From Echria macrotheca (lineage: Eukaryota; Ascomycota; Sordariomycetes; Sordariales; Schizotheciaceae): DNA of 64,000 nucleotides. The notes beneath the pieces were generated by a model, which was not told the DNA's origin, searched no databases, and saw only the letters and a list, made by a program, of their open reading frames with translations. Positions 1 through 11,334 of the stretch are shown one piece after another. Position numbers and translations under genes: made by a program. Position 1 is the first letter of the stretch; every line of letters begins with the position of its first letter. The DNA is taken from the NCBI GenBank assembly GCA_030411725.1, contig MU839827.1, positions 2,735,027-2,799,026 of the forward strand. Reading direction: 5' to 3'.

Positions 1-1252
1 CATTAATGATCGTATGTGGCATCCCAAAGCTTTGGTCGTCTCGGGGTGCTGTGAACGGGCCACACCGCGCCTCAGTGGGACCCCGTATAGCCATATCCCC
101 GTTTGGTGAATGTGGGGTGCTCGCTGCCACTGAGCGGCAACGGTATGGGCTCACAACTGTCGACACCATGCCTGTTACTACTCCTTATTCTTTTTTAGTT
201 GGGTTGGGACGATACGTCGGGGAGCTTATTGTCCGAAGTCAAGTCTAGAGAGATAAGGATAGCGTTAAAGTTCTCTGTACGGAATAGACGTCTACAGCTA
301 TTCGCGGATGCTTCGAGACCAGAAACGACTATCCTCCTCCCTCGTTTCCAAGGCCGCATGGTTCATGGAGTTTGATGTTTTACTATCCTTTATATATCCT
401 TTACATGAAAACTCTATGCAATTGGATGTTGTGTGATGCGCGGTAGCAGTCTGATGTCAACGCCAAACTGACATGGCATCGCTAACACTACGCAGTGTGT
501 TTTCTTGGCGCCCCTGTTACGCCGCACCAGATCTCGGCCGGGAAGATCCTAACCTCCAAGACGGGCGTCCCCGTCTTCCTGACGAGCCGCTCTTGGGGCA
601 GTGCCATGCAAAAATGATGTCCCGACCCGGATGGAGTGTGAAAACACCCTATAGGGCTGCAGACAATAACGACGGCGGCATGAGCCAATGCCGCTAGAGA
701 GCACTGCCACAATCGACCTGCATGTCTGTGCCTGACTACCGGGTCGCTCTGCAACTCTGACATTCCTGATGACGAGGGGTTGACGGGCTGCTGGAGATTT
801 TCCAAGTCGGCATATATCCACTGTTGCAGCTGGGGAATCGTTGTCCAGGCGCCTATCTATGGGGGGCCTAGGTTGGGCACGATCGGGCCAAGGCAGCCCA
901 TCCACGCTGGGTGACATTGGCTTCCTCGAGATGCCCTCCCATCAAAACTGCGTGGGCGGGTACAATTTTGACTAAAAATGTCAAGACGAGAACAAGAGCG
1001 GGCTTGATTGAAACGAGGCAGTATGTCCACCGACCATAACCTTCATCGACTATGCTCTATGACTTCCCTGGCAGCGGGGAATGCTCAAACACAACGCCTA
1101 GCAAAAGGGACGCCAAATTCTTGCGCTTGATGTCAAGCCTCTTGCGATAAGCTACCTGGGAATCATCCAGAACAAAAGTAGCAGTCAAATTCGAGAAATA
1201 AAGGCGCAATTTTCATGTTTGGATAAGAGGACTATTCCTGGCGGCACCGCGC
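1..1252. other. Intergenic, left edge; no gene seen
   Basis: The only open frames are short, overlap one another on both strands and lack recognisable motifs. The stretch around 380-410 is A/T-rich with a partial tandem TATATCCTTTA. It includes the 3' flank of the calmodulin gene at its right end. Confidence 0.6.
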
Positions 1253-2207
1253 TTACTTCTGCATCATCAGCTGAACGAACTCGTTGTCTGGTTCCCGACT
1301 TGTTAGCGGTTATCCGTGCTCTGCGTATACGTGTGAACCCACAGTCGATACGACCATCACCGTCCTGGTCGGCTTCACGGATCATCTCGTCAACCTCGTC
1401 GTCGGTGAGCTTCTCGCCAATCGACGTCATGACGTGACGGAGCTCGGCGGCCGAGATGAAGCCGTTATTGTCGCGGTCGAAGACCTGTTTGAAACCGTTA
1501 GCTCGGCGATAAGGATTCCGACAGCGGGAAACCGACCTTAAACGCTTCACGAATCTCCTCTTCCGAGTCTGTGTCCTTCATTTTTCTGGCCATCATCGTG
1601 AGGAACTCTAGAGAGCCTTGTGTTAGCAACCGCACATGGCGCGTTCAAACCGACAGAAGCTTACCTGGGAAGTCGATAGTGCCGTTGTTGTCAGCGTCGA
1701 CCTCGTTGATCATGTCCTGCAGTTCGGACTCGGATGGGTTCTGGCCCAGAGATCGCATGACGGTGCCCAGCTCCTTCGTGGTGATTTGTCCTGGTTCCCG
1801 TTTAGTAGTGTACCCCTCGGCAGTTCAGCTCCAAGACCGTGGGTGCTGAGCGCGCGCGCTCGTTGCCGGTGATTGATCGTGGCAATCGTGTGCCACAGAT
1901 CTGCAAGGCTACACGCGCGGGAGGAGGAAGACTAACCATCACCGTCCTTGTCCTGTTGTGCGAGAACTAATCAGCCCACTGCTCTTTTACGGTTCGGGTT
2001 TGCGCCTGCCCGGATAGGCTTCTGCGCCGAGTGTCTTCAGAAGAGGAAGACATGAGAAATAACTTACAAAAAGGGAGAATGCCTCCTTGAACTCAGAGAC
2101 TTGCTCCTCGGTAAGTGAGTCGGCCTGTTGACAATGTCGTCGTCAGCTCCAAGGCTCGTCGACGAGCGACCCCTCAGCCGCGGGGCAGGGGAAGGAAGCG
2201 GTACCAT
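1253..2207 (-). CDS. CMD1: Calmodulin (7 exons, 149 aa)
   Basis: Ca2+ sensor that activates calmodulin kinases and calcineurin in the cytoplasm. Reading exons 2205-2207, 2068-2124, 1937-1952, 1665-1790, 1537-1607, 1343-1484 and 1253-1287 on the minus strand gives 450 nt, i.e. exactly 149 codons plus stop, the universal calmodulin length. The protein begins [20 protein letters not shown] and ends [11 protein letters not shown]. Four EF-hands are visible, with loops DKDGDG.., [18 protein letters not shown] and DQDGDGRID. The first exon is just the ATG and the third is a 16-nt microexon inside the first EF loop. The ATG is placed at 2207 because its 80-nt intron has a GCTGAC branch site and an ACAG acceptor, although the donor (GTACCG) is weak; this is the least certain part. 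It is transcribed divergently from the Tlg2 gene. Confidence 0.95.
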
Positions 2208-2726
2208 GATGATAATGCGAGTCAAGAAGAGGCAAAAGATGTAGGCGAGGGCGACGGCTGTCGAGGTAAGTCTTGTAGGGGAACAGTAAATAAGAGAGTC
2301 GCGCGGAGTGTTTGGGTGTCCACAAGGCTGGGTGTGGTTTGGTTAACTTGGAGGATGGAAAAGGAACCTGGAAGCACACAGGCGCTAGGTAGGAGGGGCT
2401 CGATGAAGGAGGGGACCCAGCGCCGGGCATTTTGGGCAGGCTTTGCGGATCAGCCCAGGCAAGCCAGGCACAGCCAGCTGCCACACCCGAATGCCAGCTG
2501 TCATCTCAACGCTTGCCTGACTTCCAGCCATTGTGTCATCCAGCTCAAGCTCGACCCTGGGGCTAAGCCAACCATTCACATGCCGCCATCTGCGAACATG
2601 CGATGTGATGCCTCGACGACAAGACAACGCAATTCCCCGGAGACCAACGTCTTGATCGACATCCATCGCTACGACCAAGCATTGCGAGCAGGCTGAAGGG
2701 CGCATCTCCCCTTTCCGGCGTCCGCC
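2208..2726. other. Divergent promoter, calmodulin / Tlg2
   Basis: A 519-bp spacer between the two start codons. No clear TATA box or known site stands out. Both 5' leaders must lie here. Confidence 0.5.
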
Positions 2727-3951
2727 ATGTGGCGAGACCGCACCAATCTGTAAGTGAGCAGCTTCATTCAGCCTCTAAACCCTTGCTCCCGAGCATCATC
2801 TCGCACCTCTCGCCCTCGGCGCATCGGGACAGCTCGATCAACTAACACGCGCTACACAGTTACATCTCGTACCGGCAGTCGTACGCCCATCACCCGACAC
2901 AGCGCAATCGCTATGGTCCGTCGAGCCGGAACGACCGCTTCGGCGCCGGCCCCGGAAGCGGCGCCAGCACCGGGGTCCTCTTTTCGGCCGATGACGACCG
3001 ACGGGGCCTCTTGTCGTCCGGCGCCTACGATGTGGATGATGGTGACGCGGTGATTGAGATGGACCTGCTGCCCCCGCGCTGGGCCGACGTGTCGGACGAG
3101 GTAGCCGAAGTGCTGGCCGACATTGCCCACAAGAGCCAGAAGCTGGAGCGCCTACACCAGAAACACGTCCTCCCGGGGTTCAACGACGATGAGGCCAAGA
3201 AGGCCGAGGAGAGGGAAATCGAGCAGCTGACGCAGGCCATCACGCGCGGATTCCACGAATGCCACCGCTGCATCCAGCGCATTGAGCAGATGGTGCGGGA
3301 GGGCAAGGCGACCGGCCAGATGAGTCGCGCCGATGAGATTATGGCCAAGAATATCCAGACAAACCTGGCAACGAGGGTACAGGAGGCGAGCGCCGGGTTC
3401 CGCAAGAAGCAGAGTACATATCTAAAGAGTAAGTGCTGGTTGTTGGTCTTGAAATTGTGTGATGCTGCTGCTGACATTGACCTCCAGAGCTCAGAGGGAT
3501 GAGCGGGATATCTAGCCCCGCCGACCGGTCCTCGACTCCATTAGCAGGCGGAAGCGGCTTCACGGACCCGTCCATCCTGGAATCGGACGCGGACAGGTCA
3601 TTCTCACAGTCCACACTACAAGCATCCTCTCACCAGAAACTCTTACATTCGAATGATGCCGTGATATCCCAGCGTGAGCGGGAAATCGAGGACATCGCCC
3701 AAGGCATCATCGAGCTCGCGGACCTATTCCGTGATCTCCAGACGATGGTCATTGACCAGGGCACTATGCTCGACCGGATCGATTATAACGTGGAGCGAAT
3801 GGCGACCGACGTGAAGGAGGCCGACAAGGAGCTCAAAGTTGCCGAGGGATACCAGAAGAAGACAACAAAAAGGAAGATCATCTTCCTGCTGCTCCTTATC
3901 ATCACAGCTGTGATTATCCTGCTGATACTCAAACCGAGGAAAAGAGGGTAG
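2727..3951 (+). CDS. TLG2: Tlg2/syntaxin-16 family t-SNARE
   Basis: Endosome/trans-Golgi t-SNARE, 351 aa. Exons 2727-2749, 2860-3428 and 3488-3951 sum to 352 codons including stop. The N-terminus, MWRDRTNLYISYRQSY, is the short syntaxin N-peptide by which Tlg2-type syntaxins bind the SM protein Vps45 (family knowledge), and it is interrupted by intron 1. A three-helix Habc region follows (about residues 75-200). The SNARE motif (about 255-320) contains the zero-layer glutamine in LFRDLQTMV. A C-terminal hydrophobic anchor IIFLLLLIITAVIILLIL precedes a basic tail PRKRG. The first ATG has the family's exact N-terminal motif, so the start is firm. It faces the next gene tail to tail, with 240 bp between stops. 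Confidence 0.93.
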
Positions 3952-4191
3952 AATTCCCTCGAGAGACATCCTGCCAGCGGACTTGAAACTGGGTAGGGGT
4001 GGCACCATGTCGCCGCCGGATATGCGGTGGATAATGTACTATTAGACGCATTGTAAGCTCTGGAGGCGGGTATAAGGTTGTGTTTCACTAGACTCTCATA
4101 CGGGACTGGACAAGTTGATCGTCTAGCCTCTTGAATAATGCAGATACGTATATACATTCATGAACATCCAACCCATGTCGGAATTATCACA

Positions 4192-6720
4192 TTAATCGTG
4201 AGTCACGGTCTTTCCAGTGAACTCATCGTTATCTGGTACTGCACCCTGTTCCGAAGCCCGGTCCTTCCTCCGCAGCCTCTTCTTCAACTGAATAGCAGCG
4301 GCTCTCCGTTCGTTGATATGGTGCCGGAGTTCGCGAACCAGGCGTCCTGGGCGGGGCAACAATTCCTCACCCCATGCCCGATCAACCAAAATCTTGGCCA
4401 CTCGCACCCTAAACCGTCTTCTCTCGAGCCTTCTTATGTGGTTGCAAACTCGAGGAGGACAGAGCGGCCGGAGGTCCCAGGGAGCTTCAGCAAGCGTCGA
4501 TGTGACGAAGCGGCGAAGCTCTACCTGGTTGATGGGAATAAACGGCGGCCCAATCCTCCTCAGCATCGAGAGAAGCCGGATGCCGTCTGTGAAATGAAGA
4601 CTCTTTGGCTGGGCTTGGTCCACGTACGTCTTGTATCCAAAAGCCCGCAGGACGATGTGTCGCAGAAGGTAAGGCGTAAAAATCAAGCGGAACGGATGGA
4701 ATGGGTCTCTCCAGTCAAGATCGCGAGGGAGTAACTGAAAACGGCCGGCTCCGGTTTCTCGTGCTATTCCTGGCACATCCGACTTGTGGACACGCATCTT
4801 TGGATAACCACCGCCGAGGAAAATGGCATAGTAGCTGGTGATGTCCTTGGCAAGGTGATAAAGTTCATCAAAACGTCCCGTGCGGCTTAGCTGCAGCAAG
4901 ACGGTCTGGAGAGCACCCGATGATGGTGGGAAACGGAGATGAAGCATCAAGCTGCAGAGACAAGCATAAAAGCCAATATCCTCTGGTACCTCCACGGAGT
5001 TCGGCGAAAAGCTCTGCGGGATATGCGAGGAGATAATATCAACGGTTGACTCCAGCAGTTGGATCTCTCGGTCGATCATCATGTCCAAGAACCTCAGCGT
5101 TCTGGGCTTGTCTCCTATCTCCAGTGCTACCGCAACGAGGCGATTCGACACAGCCCGGGCGAGATCTGCTGCGACACTCAGTCTCAAGTTCAGGATCAAC
5201 TCATAACGGTCCCATGTTCCTTCCAACACCGCCGAGACGAGGGCAGCGCGCTCCAGCTCAAGATCGTCGAATACATCAGGGTGAATGTCAGAATGGATCA
5301 AGTCCGAAAGCATGCCGTCGTTCTCAGCTGCTGCCCAGCACCGTATGGCTTGTGAATAGGATGAATCGCCAATACGAATTCCGAGAATCTCCATCTGTTC
5401 GATGCGCTTGTGGATCCCTTGAGCGTTTTCCTCTCTGAGTGACAACGATTGCAGGGTAAGCGGCCCCACGGTGGTTACCCCAAGGAGATGGAGCGAGTTG
5501 ATCGCGAAATCAAGGGACAGCCATGTGCTGGCAAGGTATTTCGCCCCAAGCTCGTCATTGTACGACTTCCGCCTTGTTCTAGGGGGCATTTCGTCCATGA
5601 GCTCGGGAATTTGAATGGGAGCTGATCGACTTCGAAGCTCTGGAGGAACGGCGGTCTTTTGCGGCTCCAGGCCCGGATTCAGCTCAAGGCCGGCCACTTC
5701 GATTTCACGAGGTTCGAGCTTTTCATGAGGTAAATACGCGGCGAGAAATCGGAGGAACGGGCGAGAAGAAGCGGCTCGTGGAAGGTCATTGTGGCTGATG
5801 AGGACGGCTCGCCAGCTCCGTGCCAACTGAGAAGAACCCGAGTCGTAAAGATACGGGATAAGTCGGTCGTAGAGATCACGGTGAAGGCTCGTCCGATACA
5901 GTGTCTGGAGAATCCTCTGGGTATTATGACGGCGTTCTGTGACGAACTGTTTCAATAGGTCGCCAAATTCGTCCGAATCCACGCCGAAGTTGGGGCTCAG
6001 TCGCAAGTTCCATCGCAAGACATCTCCTTCGCGGCCCTCACGCACCAGCGGCGCGAGGATGCCAGAGTACAGTCCCGGCCACCGAGCGCCATGATTGTCG
6101 TAGAGCCACTGCGCGTATGCCCATACGTTGTCCAATATGTCCTTGTCGAGAGTTGCGTATTTGAGGATTTTTCCCCAGAACCTCTTGGCAGCCCCAGATT
6201 TGGCCTTGAACAGGCAGCCTCTGGCTACTAGGCCCTCCATAACGTCCCCGATTCCGCGTAAGCCATCGCGCTGCCAGCGGTAATCGAGGATGCACATCCA
6301 GAGATTGAAGTCGTTGCGGTTTTCCTTAAGATCGACGAGACGGGGGTGTCGAGGATCCAGTACCAGGACGTCTGACTCAAAAACCAAACGTTGCTCGTCC
6401 ACTCTCAAGGAATTCCATTTCCCATATCGGAGAGGGTGGCCGTCCCCCGGCCATTCTGGGAGGGCCGTCGACGAGACCTCATGGCGGAGAGTCGAATCGT
6501 CCTCGTCAATGGGCTCGGTGATTCCGAATCTGTCGGTGGAAATTGGGTGCGCAGCGGTAGTGCTGTAAAACGCACGAGCACGAGTGTTCGCGTCGAATCT
6601 CGCAAAGGAGCCGGACAATTCGCGATGGTTAGCCGCAACTCGTCCAGTCGGCGGAAGTCGTGAAACGCGGCTTAGGCGGGACAGAAGAAACCGTCGAAAA
6701 GGGGACGCCACCATTCGCAT
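4192..6720 (-). CDS. Probable mitochondrial PPR-like protein, uncharacterised (842 aa)
   Basis: A single long exon. From the ATG at 6720 the protein starts with an arginine-rich, acid-free leader (MRMVASPFRRFLLSRLSRVS) typical of a mitochondrial presequence. The body is alpha-helical, rich in Trp/Leu/Arg pairs, and its spacing resembles the degenerate helical-hairpin (PPR-type) proteins common in ascomycete mitochondria. I cannot align individual repeats by eye, so the family call is inference. The frame stays open to an upstream ATG at 6930, but those 70 residues are less protein-like, and the presequence argues for 6720. Likely roles in this class are mitochondrial RNA processing or translation. 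It is divergent from the Cox7-like gene, 324 bp away. Confidence 0.7.
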   Translation of the reverse strand: MRMVASPFRRFLLSRLSRVSRLPPTGRVAANHRELSGSFARFDANTRARAFYSTTAAHPISTDRFGITEPIDEDDSTLRHEVSSTALPEWPGDGHPLRYGKWNSLRVDEQRLVFESDVLVLDPRHPRLVDLKENRNDFNLWMCILDYRWQRDGLRGIGDVMEGLVARGCLFKAKSGAAKRFWGKILKYATLDKDILDNVWAYAQWLYDNHGARWPGLYSGILAPLVREGREGDVLRWNLRLSPNFGVDSDEFGDLLKQFVTERRHNTQRILQTLYRTSLHRDLYDRLIPYLYDSGSSQLARSWRAVLISHNDLPRAASSRPFLRFLAAYLPHEKLEPREIEVAGLELNPGLEPQKTAVPPELRSRSAPIQIPELMDEMPPRTRRKSYNDELGAKYLASTWLSLDFAINSLHLLGVTTVGPLTLQSLSLREENAQGIHKRIEQMEILGIRIGDSSYSQAIRCWAAAENDGMLSDLIHSDIHPDVFDDLELERAALVSAVLEGTWDRYELILNLRLSVAADLARAVSNRLVAVALEIGDKPRTLRFLDMMIDREIQLLESTVDIISSHIPQSFSPNSVEVPEDIGFYACLCSLMLHLRFPPSSGALQTVLLQLSRTGRFDELYHLAKDITSYYAIFLGGGYPKMRVHKSDVPGIARETGAGRFQLLPRDLDWRDPFHPFRLIFTPYLLRHIVLRAFGYKTYVDQAQPKSLHFTDGIRLLSMLRRIGPPFIPINQVELRRFVTSTLAEAPWDLRPLCPPRVCNHIRRLERRRFRVRVAKILVDRAWGEELLPRPGRLVRELRHHINERRAAAIQLKKRLRRKDRASEQGAVPDNDEFTGKTVTHD

Positions 6721-7044
6721 ACTGGCCGACTGCTCTGGAATCCGAGCATTGTGGTAACCACGCTCTCCTACAGCTGGCGACGGAGCTGCATTGCCGGATT
6801 CGAGTTTGTCGAGTCGATGCGAATGGGAGAATCCATCGCCAGGTTCGCCTTGGGGGAAAAAAGCGGATGCAAGTCCCACTTGGCAGATATCCTTGCAGAT
6901 GTGGGGCAGCAAGTTGCTTAGCTTAGTCATTCAGCTCCCATCATTTGACGGCAGCCGAGAGAAGCTCACCTGTTTGCACCACGACCAAAACCGACGACAG
7001 CTCTCTCTCTTGCACGCCCGCGCAACCAACTGAAAACCTCCATA
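6721..7044. other. Divergent promoter, PPR-like / Cox7-like
   Basis: A 324-bp spacer between two genes for probable mitochondrial proteins. Bases up to 6930 remain open in the PPR-like frame. No site I can name. Confidence 0.4.
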
Positions 7045-7498
7045 ATGGGGTAAGTAACTGATGCCGCCTCAATTCACCCAGCACTTCCGAGAACCCGACG
7101 ACTTCTTCGCCATGTGCCGGCCAATGGCTGCTCCAGCCGGATCGTACGACCGAACGAACATCAAGCTAACGAATCTGCTCCAGTCTCGTCAACGCCCCGA
7201 ACAAGGTGCCCGAGCACCAGCGTGTCTACCAGGCTGCCTACAGGGCCCACACCCGTATCTGGAAGATCGTGAGTGGCATATCGGCCGCCTTCAGGCGCGA
7301 CGGCAGGTGTTGACCAAATGACGCAGAGCCCCCGAAGCAATGTGCTCATGACCCCTTATCTGATCCTCATGTGGGGAACCTTCGGAGGTGAGCTACCTAG
7401 CCGTGTCGAGCGTAATCAGCTGCTAATTCGTCAAAGCGAGCATGTATGGGATGGGCCGCAAGGTTCTCGGCTACAACTCTTTCTTCGGCAAGAACTAA
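7045..7498 (+). CDS. Small cytochrome c oxidase subunit, Cox7/VIIa type (70 aa)
   Basis: Four short exons, 7045-7049, 7184-7268, 7327-7387 and 7437-7498, give 213 nt (70 aa plus stop). The first exon holds only ATGGG, so most gene finders would miss this gene. The product begins MGLVNAPNKVPEHQRVYQAA, has one hydrophobic segment (VLMTPYLILMWGTFGASMYG) after a PRS motif, and ends GRKVLGYNSFFGKN. An amphipathic N-terminus plus a single membrane span fits the nuclear-encoded VIIa/Cox7 subunit of complex IV in the inner mitochondrial membrane. The splice phases all agree, which supports the model. Assignment to VIIa rather than another small respiratory subunit rests on recalled family resemblance. 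Confidence 0.72.
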
Positions 7499-7824
7499 AT
7501 ACAGATAGAGGGGCTTGAGGTTGGTGGCGACGCGACTGACGTGTGGAGGCTGTATGTGTATAGCGCCGGTAAATAGACACATGAGAAGGGCGGTTCGAGT
7601 TTGACCTGTATCACGCTTCCTGGCCAAAGTTTCTTATGTTTTTAGTACTGCTGTCTTAACGCCGTCGCATTGCCAATAATTAAACGACATGTCCCGGAAT
7701 GCCAGGAGTTCTAAAGTTACAGTAGAAAGTTCGCCGGGTACCGTCAAGGAGACCCAGCTACCGCCCGGCTCGCGGGGTGGTAAACGCCTTGGCTCCAGTG
7801 GGAGAGCGTCACGCCTTCGCGGCC

Positions 7825-8647
7825 TCAATAGCCCTCAGCGCCTGGAGCTTTCTCATCCTTCCGGAGACTGGTGAGGAGCTCGCGGAATCGTTCCTTTCCT
7901 GAGCCCGCCGCGCCGCCCTTTGTTCCTTTACCGCTCACATCGACCAACTTGGCGATGCGCTCCCAGCTTGTACCTCCAGATGTGGTGTCTTCACGGCTCG
8001 CCAGGAACTGCTCCGCTTCTTTCCGAGTCTGAGAAATCATCTTCTCCTTCTTGTTATTGTAATTCTCGTAGAAATCGTCAATGTTCTGTTGGGCCTCCTG
8101 GACGGTCTCGGCTCGCTGCGCGGCAAACTGTTCGGCTCTCTTCGCGTTCTTGGCGTCTCTCTTCTCGCGCCAGTTCTTGATCACTTCCGGCTCTTCTTCC
8201 TCCTGGGCAAACTGTCCGTACCCTGAGTTGTAACTAACCGACGGGCCGGTGATGCTACCGCCCGGCGCAACGTGCTGTTGACATAGTATTAGCATTCCGC
8301 CATGGGCCTGCTATGTGCTGACACCGTACCTGGTTTGTGCTTGTGATATCTGGGAACTGGCTCTCGAAGGCCGCGTTTCCACTTGGGGCGCCCATGCCAC
8401 CTCCTAGAAGGTCATCGTCGCCATCCTCAAAGGCAACGTCTTCGACTGTCGCAAATTGGCGGGCCTCGTCGCCTAGAACCGCCTTTTCTCGCTCAAGGAA
8501 GTTGCTGGCTGATGGGTTCTCGGATGCGTCCCGAATATCTGTCTGGGCTGGGGCGAGGTGAGTTAGCAACTGCGTGATCGCAAAGCCGCCAGATTATGGC
8601 TTACCGCCGGAATCAAAGTCCTCGAGCGACGGGAATCGGTCGGCCAT
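7825..8647 (-). CDS. CLC1: Clathrin light chain (236 aa)
   Basis: Regulatory subunit of clathrin triskelia, bound to the heavy-chain hub on coated vesicles. Exons 8605-8647, 8330-8547 and 7825-8274 sum to 237 codons. The protein starts MADRFPSLEDFDSG, has an acidic N-terminal half with EDVAFEDGDDDLLGG, and then a long charged helix (VIKNWREKRDAKNAKRAEQ onward) that is the heavy-chain binding coiled coil. It ends in the family-typical WERIAKLVD..GSGKERFRELLTSLRKDE segment. The start is set by the first in-frame ATG before a good donor. Its 3' end converges on the Cox7-like gene. Confidence 0.92.
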
Positions 8648-9200
8648 TTTGGTGTATTCGGGTTTGCGGCGCGCGTTGTTGTGGGAGTTGCAGAGACGAG
8701 TTCAACAAGCCAGACAAGACAGACGATCAAGTTTACTGTGGTTGATGCGCCGGTGTCCCCAAAGGCAAGATTACTGCATGGTCCCTGCTGGCTAGAGGGA
8801 GGTGGCACGTGCGCCTCCGCGCCAACCAGCTGCCGAAAGCTCCAACCTTTCTTTCTCTTCGCTGATTTGCCGCAGTCTTTCCTCCATCCACAACAACAAG
8901 CCAGCAGTCTGCCAGTATTCCACAAAGACAAACAATTGCGGCCTTCGACAATTGGAAGTTTCGGTTGCCGGGCGCTAGGCTAGAGGGTCTGATTGCGAAC
9001 TGGACGTAAACTGCAGTATCCGGGGCCCTCTGGTCGCAGCGAGTATCATTCGTAGACGAGATTGATTCTCAGATGAATAACTTGCCCGAGGACGTCTGAA
9101 AAAAAAGCCACGCCCCTCCGATCCCAGAAGCTTTCCGCCTCTCAGCGTTCATCGATCTTCATCTCTCCATCAACTTCACATTGTCCCTCCACGTTCCAGG
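8648..9200. other. Divergent promoter, clathrin light chain / Rtt103
   Basis: A 553-bp spacer. The part close to the Rtt103 start (9120-9200) is pyrimidine-rich, as in many fungal 5' leaders. I see no gene. Confidence 0.5.
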
Positions 9201-10670
9201 ATGGCATATACCGACGATGCGGTGCTGTCCAAGCTGTCGGCTTTGAACGAGAGCCATGACAGCATCGCAACGACAGCTCAGTGGATCATGTTCCATCGGT
9301 AAGATCAAACACGCAAACATTGCAATCCATCACCACCTTTCCGCAGGATACTGACACTTTGCATCCATTTAGACGACATGCTGCACAAACTGTCCGCCTC
9401 TGGCTGACAAAACTCAAGGATTTGCCCAGCCCGAAGAGGTTAAATATGATCTATGTTGCAAACGGTATGTCTCCCCCAGCAACAACGCGCCCGTGTCTGT
9501 CGAGACAGCTTAGCGATTTTTCCTGTCCGAACCATTCATCCAGCATGTGATGACTAACCACCTAGCCTAATAGAGGTTACCCAGCAGTCCAAAGCCCGCC
9601 ACAAGGATGATTTTGTTCAAGCCTTCTCCCCCTATATTGCGGATGCTACGGCGCTGGCTTACAAGGGAGCGTCTACCGACATCCAATCCAAGCTTCGGAG
9701 AGTTGTCGATGTCTGGAGAGAGCGGAACATCTTTGAGCGTGACGTCCAGGACGCGATAGACGCCCGTCTAAACGGTAAGTCTGGACTATGTACTACGCTA
9801 TCCACCAAAAGCTAACTGCCCTGCATAGAGATTGACAAGACGCGTAGCACCACTAAGGTCGGCGGATTCGGCGGATCCATCTTTGGATCTGCAGTGACAA
9901 CAGCTTCCACTGTTCCTAGCGAGCTCGCTCCTCTGGTGCCCCTGCAGCAAAACCTCACCAAACAGGTGACACCAGCTAAGACAGCCGTCAACGCAGCAAA
10001 CAACGAGTTCAATAACCTCGCCAACGGGACAAGTCCGGCGCCTGCTCCTGCTGTCCACGCCGCCCGTCTCACGGGCCTGCTGAAGAATCTCGCCAGCGCT
10101 GAAGGCGCCGTCACGGAATGCATCAAGGCCCGGAAGGAGCTAGTCTCGGCCCTGGAAAAGATTCTGGTCGCCAACCGTGAAGCTCTGAAAGAGGATGAAG
10201 CCCAACTGGACCTGTTGCGCCAGCGGAGCCTATCGGCCGAGACCCAGAAGAAGGAGGTCGAATTGGCCATCATCGGCGGTTTCCCCTTGGATGCCGTTCA
10301 GCAATCACCAGGCGGACACTCCTCGGGGAGCCCCGTTCCCGAATTCGATCCGCCCCAGGTTGAGGCTCTGACCCCGCCACATGTTCAAGACCACGAAGAT
10401 GTTTATGACCATGCGACTGATACTCATAACGGCCATGGTCGGCCTCTGCCAACGGTGCCAATGGTGTCCAGTCCGCCGACCGTTTACTCATCAGCACCCG
10501 GCATTGAAATGCTCTCGAATCTCGCATCCCAGTACCAAGCGGTGCCCACGAACGGATCGAATAAGAAGCGGAAGCTGGATACCGACGATTTCCCGGACCT
10601 TGGTGGCGATGATGGTATTGACGCTGATGTTGCGGAAATGCTGCGGAAGGACAGCAGTGCGACTTCATAG
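9201..10670 (+). CDS. RTT103: Rtt103-like RNA polymerase II CTD-interacting protein (410 aa)
   Basis: Exons 9201-9298, 9373-9464, 9574-9774 and 9829-10670 give 411 codons including stop. Residues 1-130 form a CID/RPR domain: MAYTDDAVLSKLSALNESHD, then HAAQTVRLWLTKL, LNMIYVANEV and YKGASTDIQSKLRRVVDVWRER. This fold binds Ser2-phosphorylated Pol II CTD (established for Rtt103 and Pcf11). A helical stretch (about 200-300) rich in Lys/Glu follows, probably the Rtt103 coiled coil. The C-terminus is proline-rich and ends with a likely nuclear signal (NKKRKLD). In yeast the protein recruits the Rat1 torpedo exonuclease at termination. Lack of a Pcf11-type zinc finger favours Rtt103. Confidence 0.9.
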
Positions 10671-11334
10671 TTATTGGGAGTCTGGTGTATGAAAAGCCCG
10701 GCTTTTCTCAAGGGGGGTCCTTTGCAGGCTCGCAATGTTTTCACTCTTCCATGTTTTCTTTCCATCATGTATTGTATCATGCTTTCCGTCAGCAATTCAC
10801 TGGCAACGGAGTAGGGAGGCAGGAAACAGCAGTGCAACGGGCGTTACGAAAGGGTCTTGGGCGAAATATGGTTGACTTCGAGGTGCGTCAAATTGTGCAT
10901 GGAGCAGCGACGGAGGACTCTAGTCATAAGTCAATGAAGAATTGATTTCAGACCTATCGACCGCCTCTCAGCACAATTCACTCTTTCCAAGGTATTGACT
11001 AAAGTTTGAGTTCCCAAATATTTAATTGCTTTCACGCCTAGCCGACTTAGTGGATTGCAGCCAATAAGCGCTTGCACAGGGGCCTCGATGACGGAAGCGC
11101 ACGGAAGAACTAACGGGCGGGCCCTAACAAGAAGCGTGAACAAGGATCGACAAGCTTGCAGCATCTTTGCTCGGCGTTCTCGGTTTTCGGTCCGTCGACT
11201 CACATGCGCCGAAACCGCGCTGAAGCCATTATTTTTCTCTCCAGAGCTCCTTCTTCCCTCGACATGATAGCCCTCGATTGTTCAGGCCACCGCAGATAGC
11301 GACAGCGAAGGCCAGAAACAACAACATCGCCATC
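10671..11334. other. Intergenic between Rtt103 and the ABC transporter
   Basis: 664 bp, tandem gene order. It holds the Rtt103 3' UTR and the transporter promoter. The frame of the next gene is open from 11278, but without an ATG until 11335. Confidence 0.5.
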
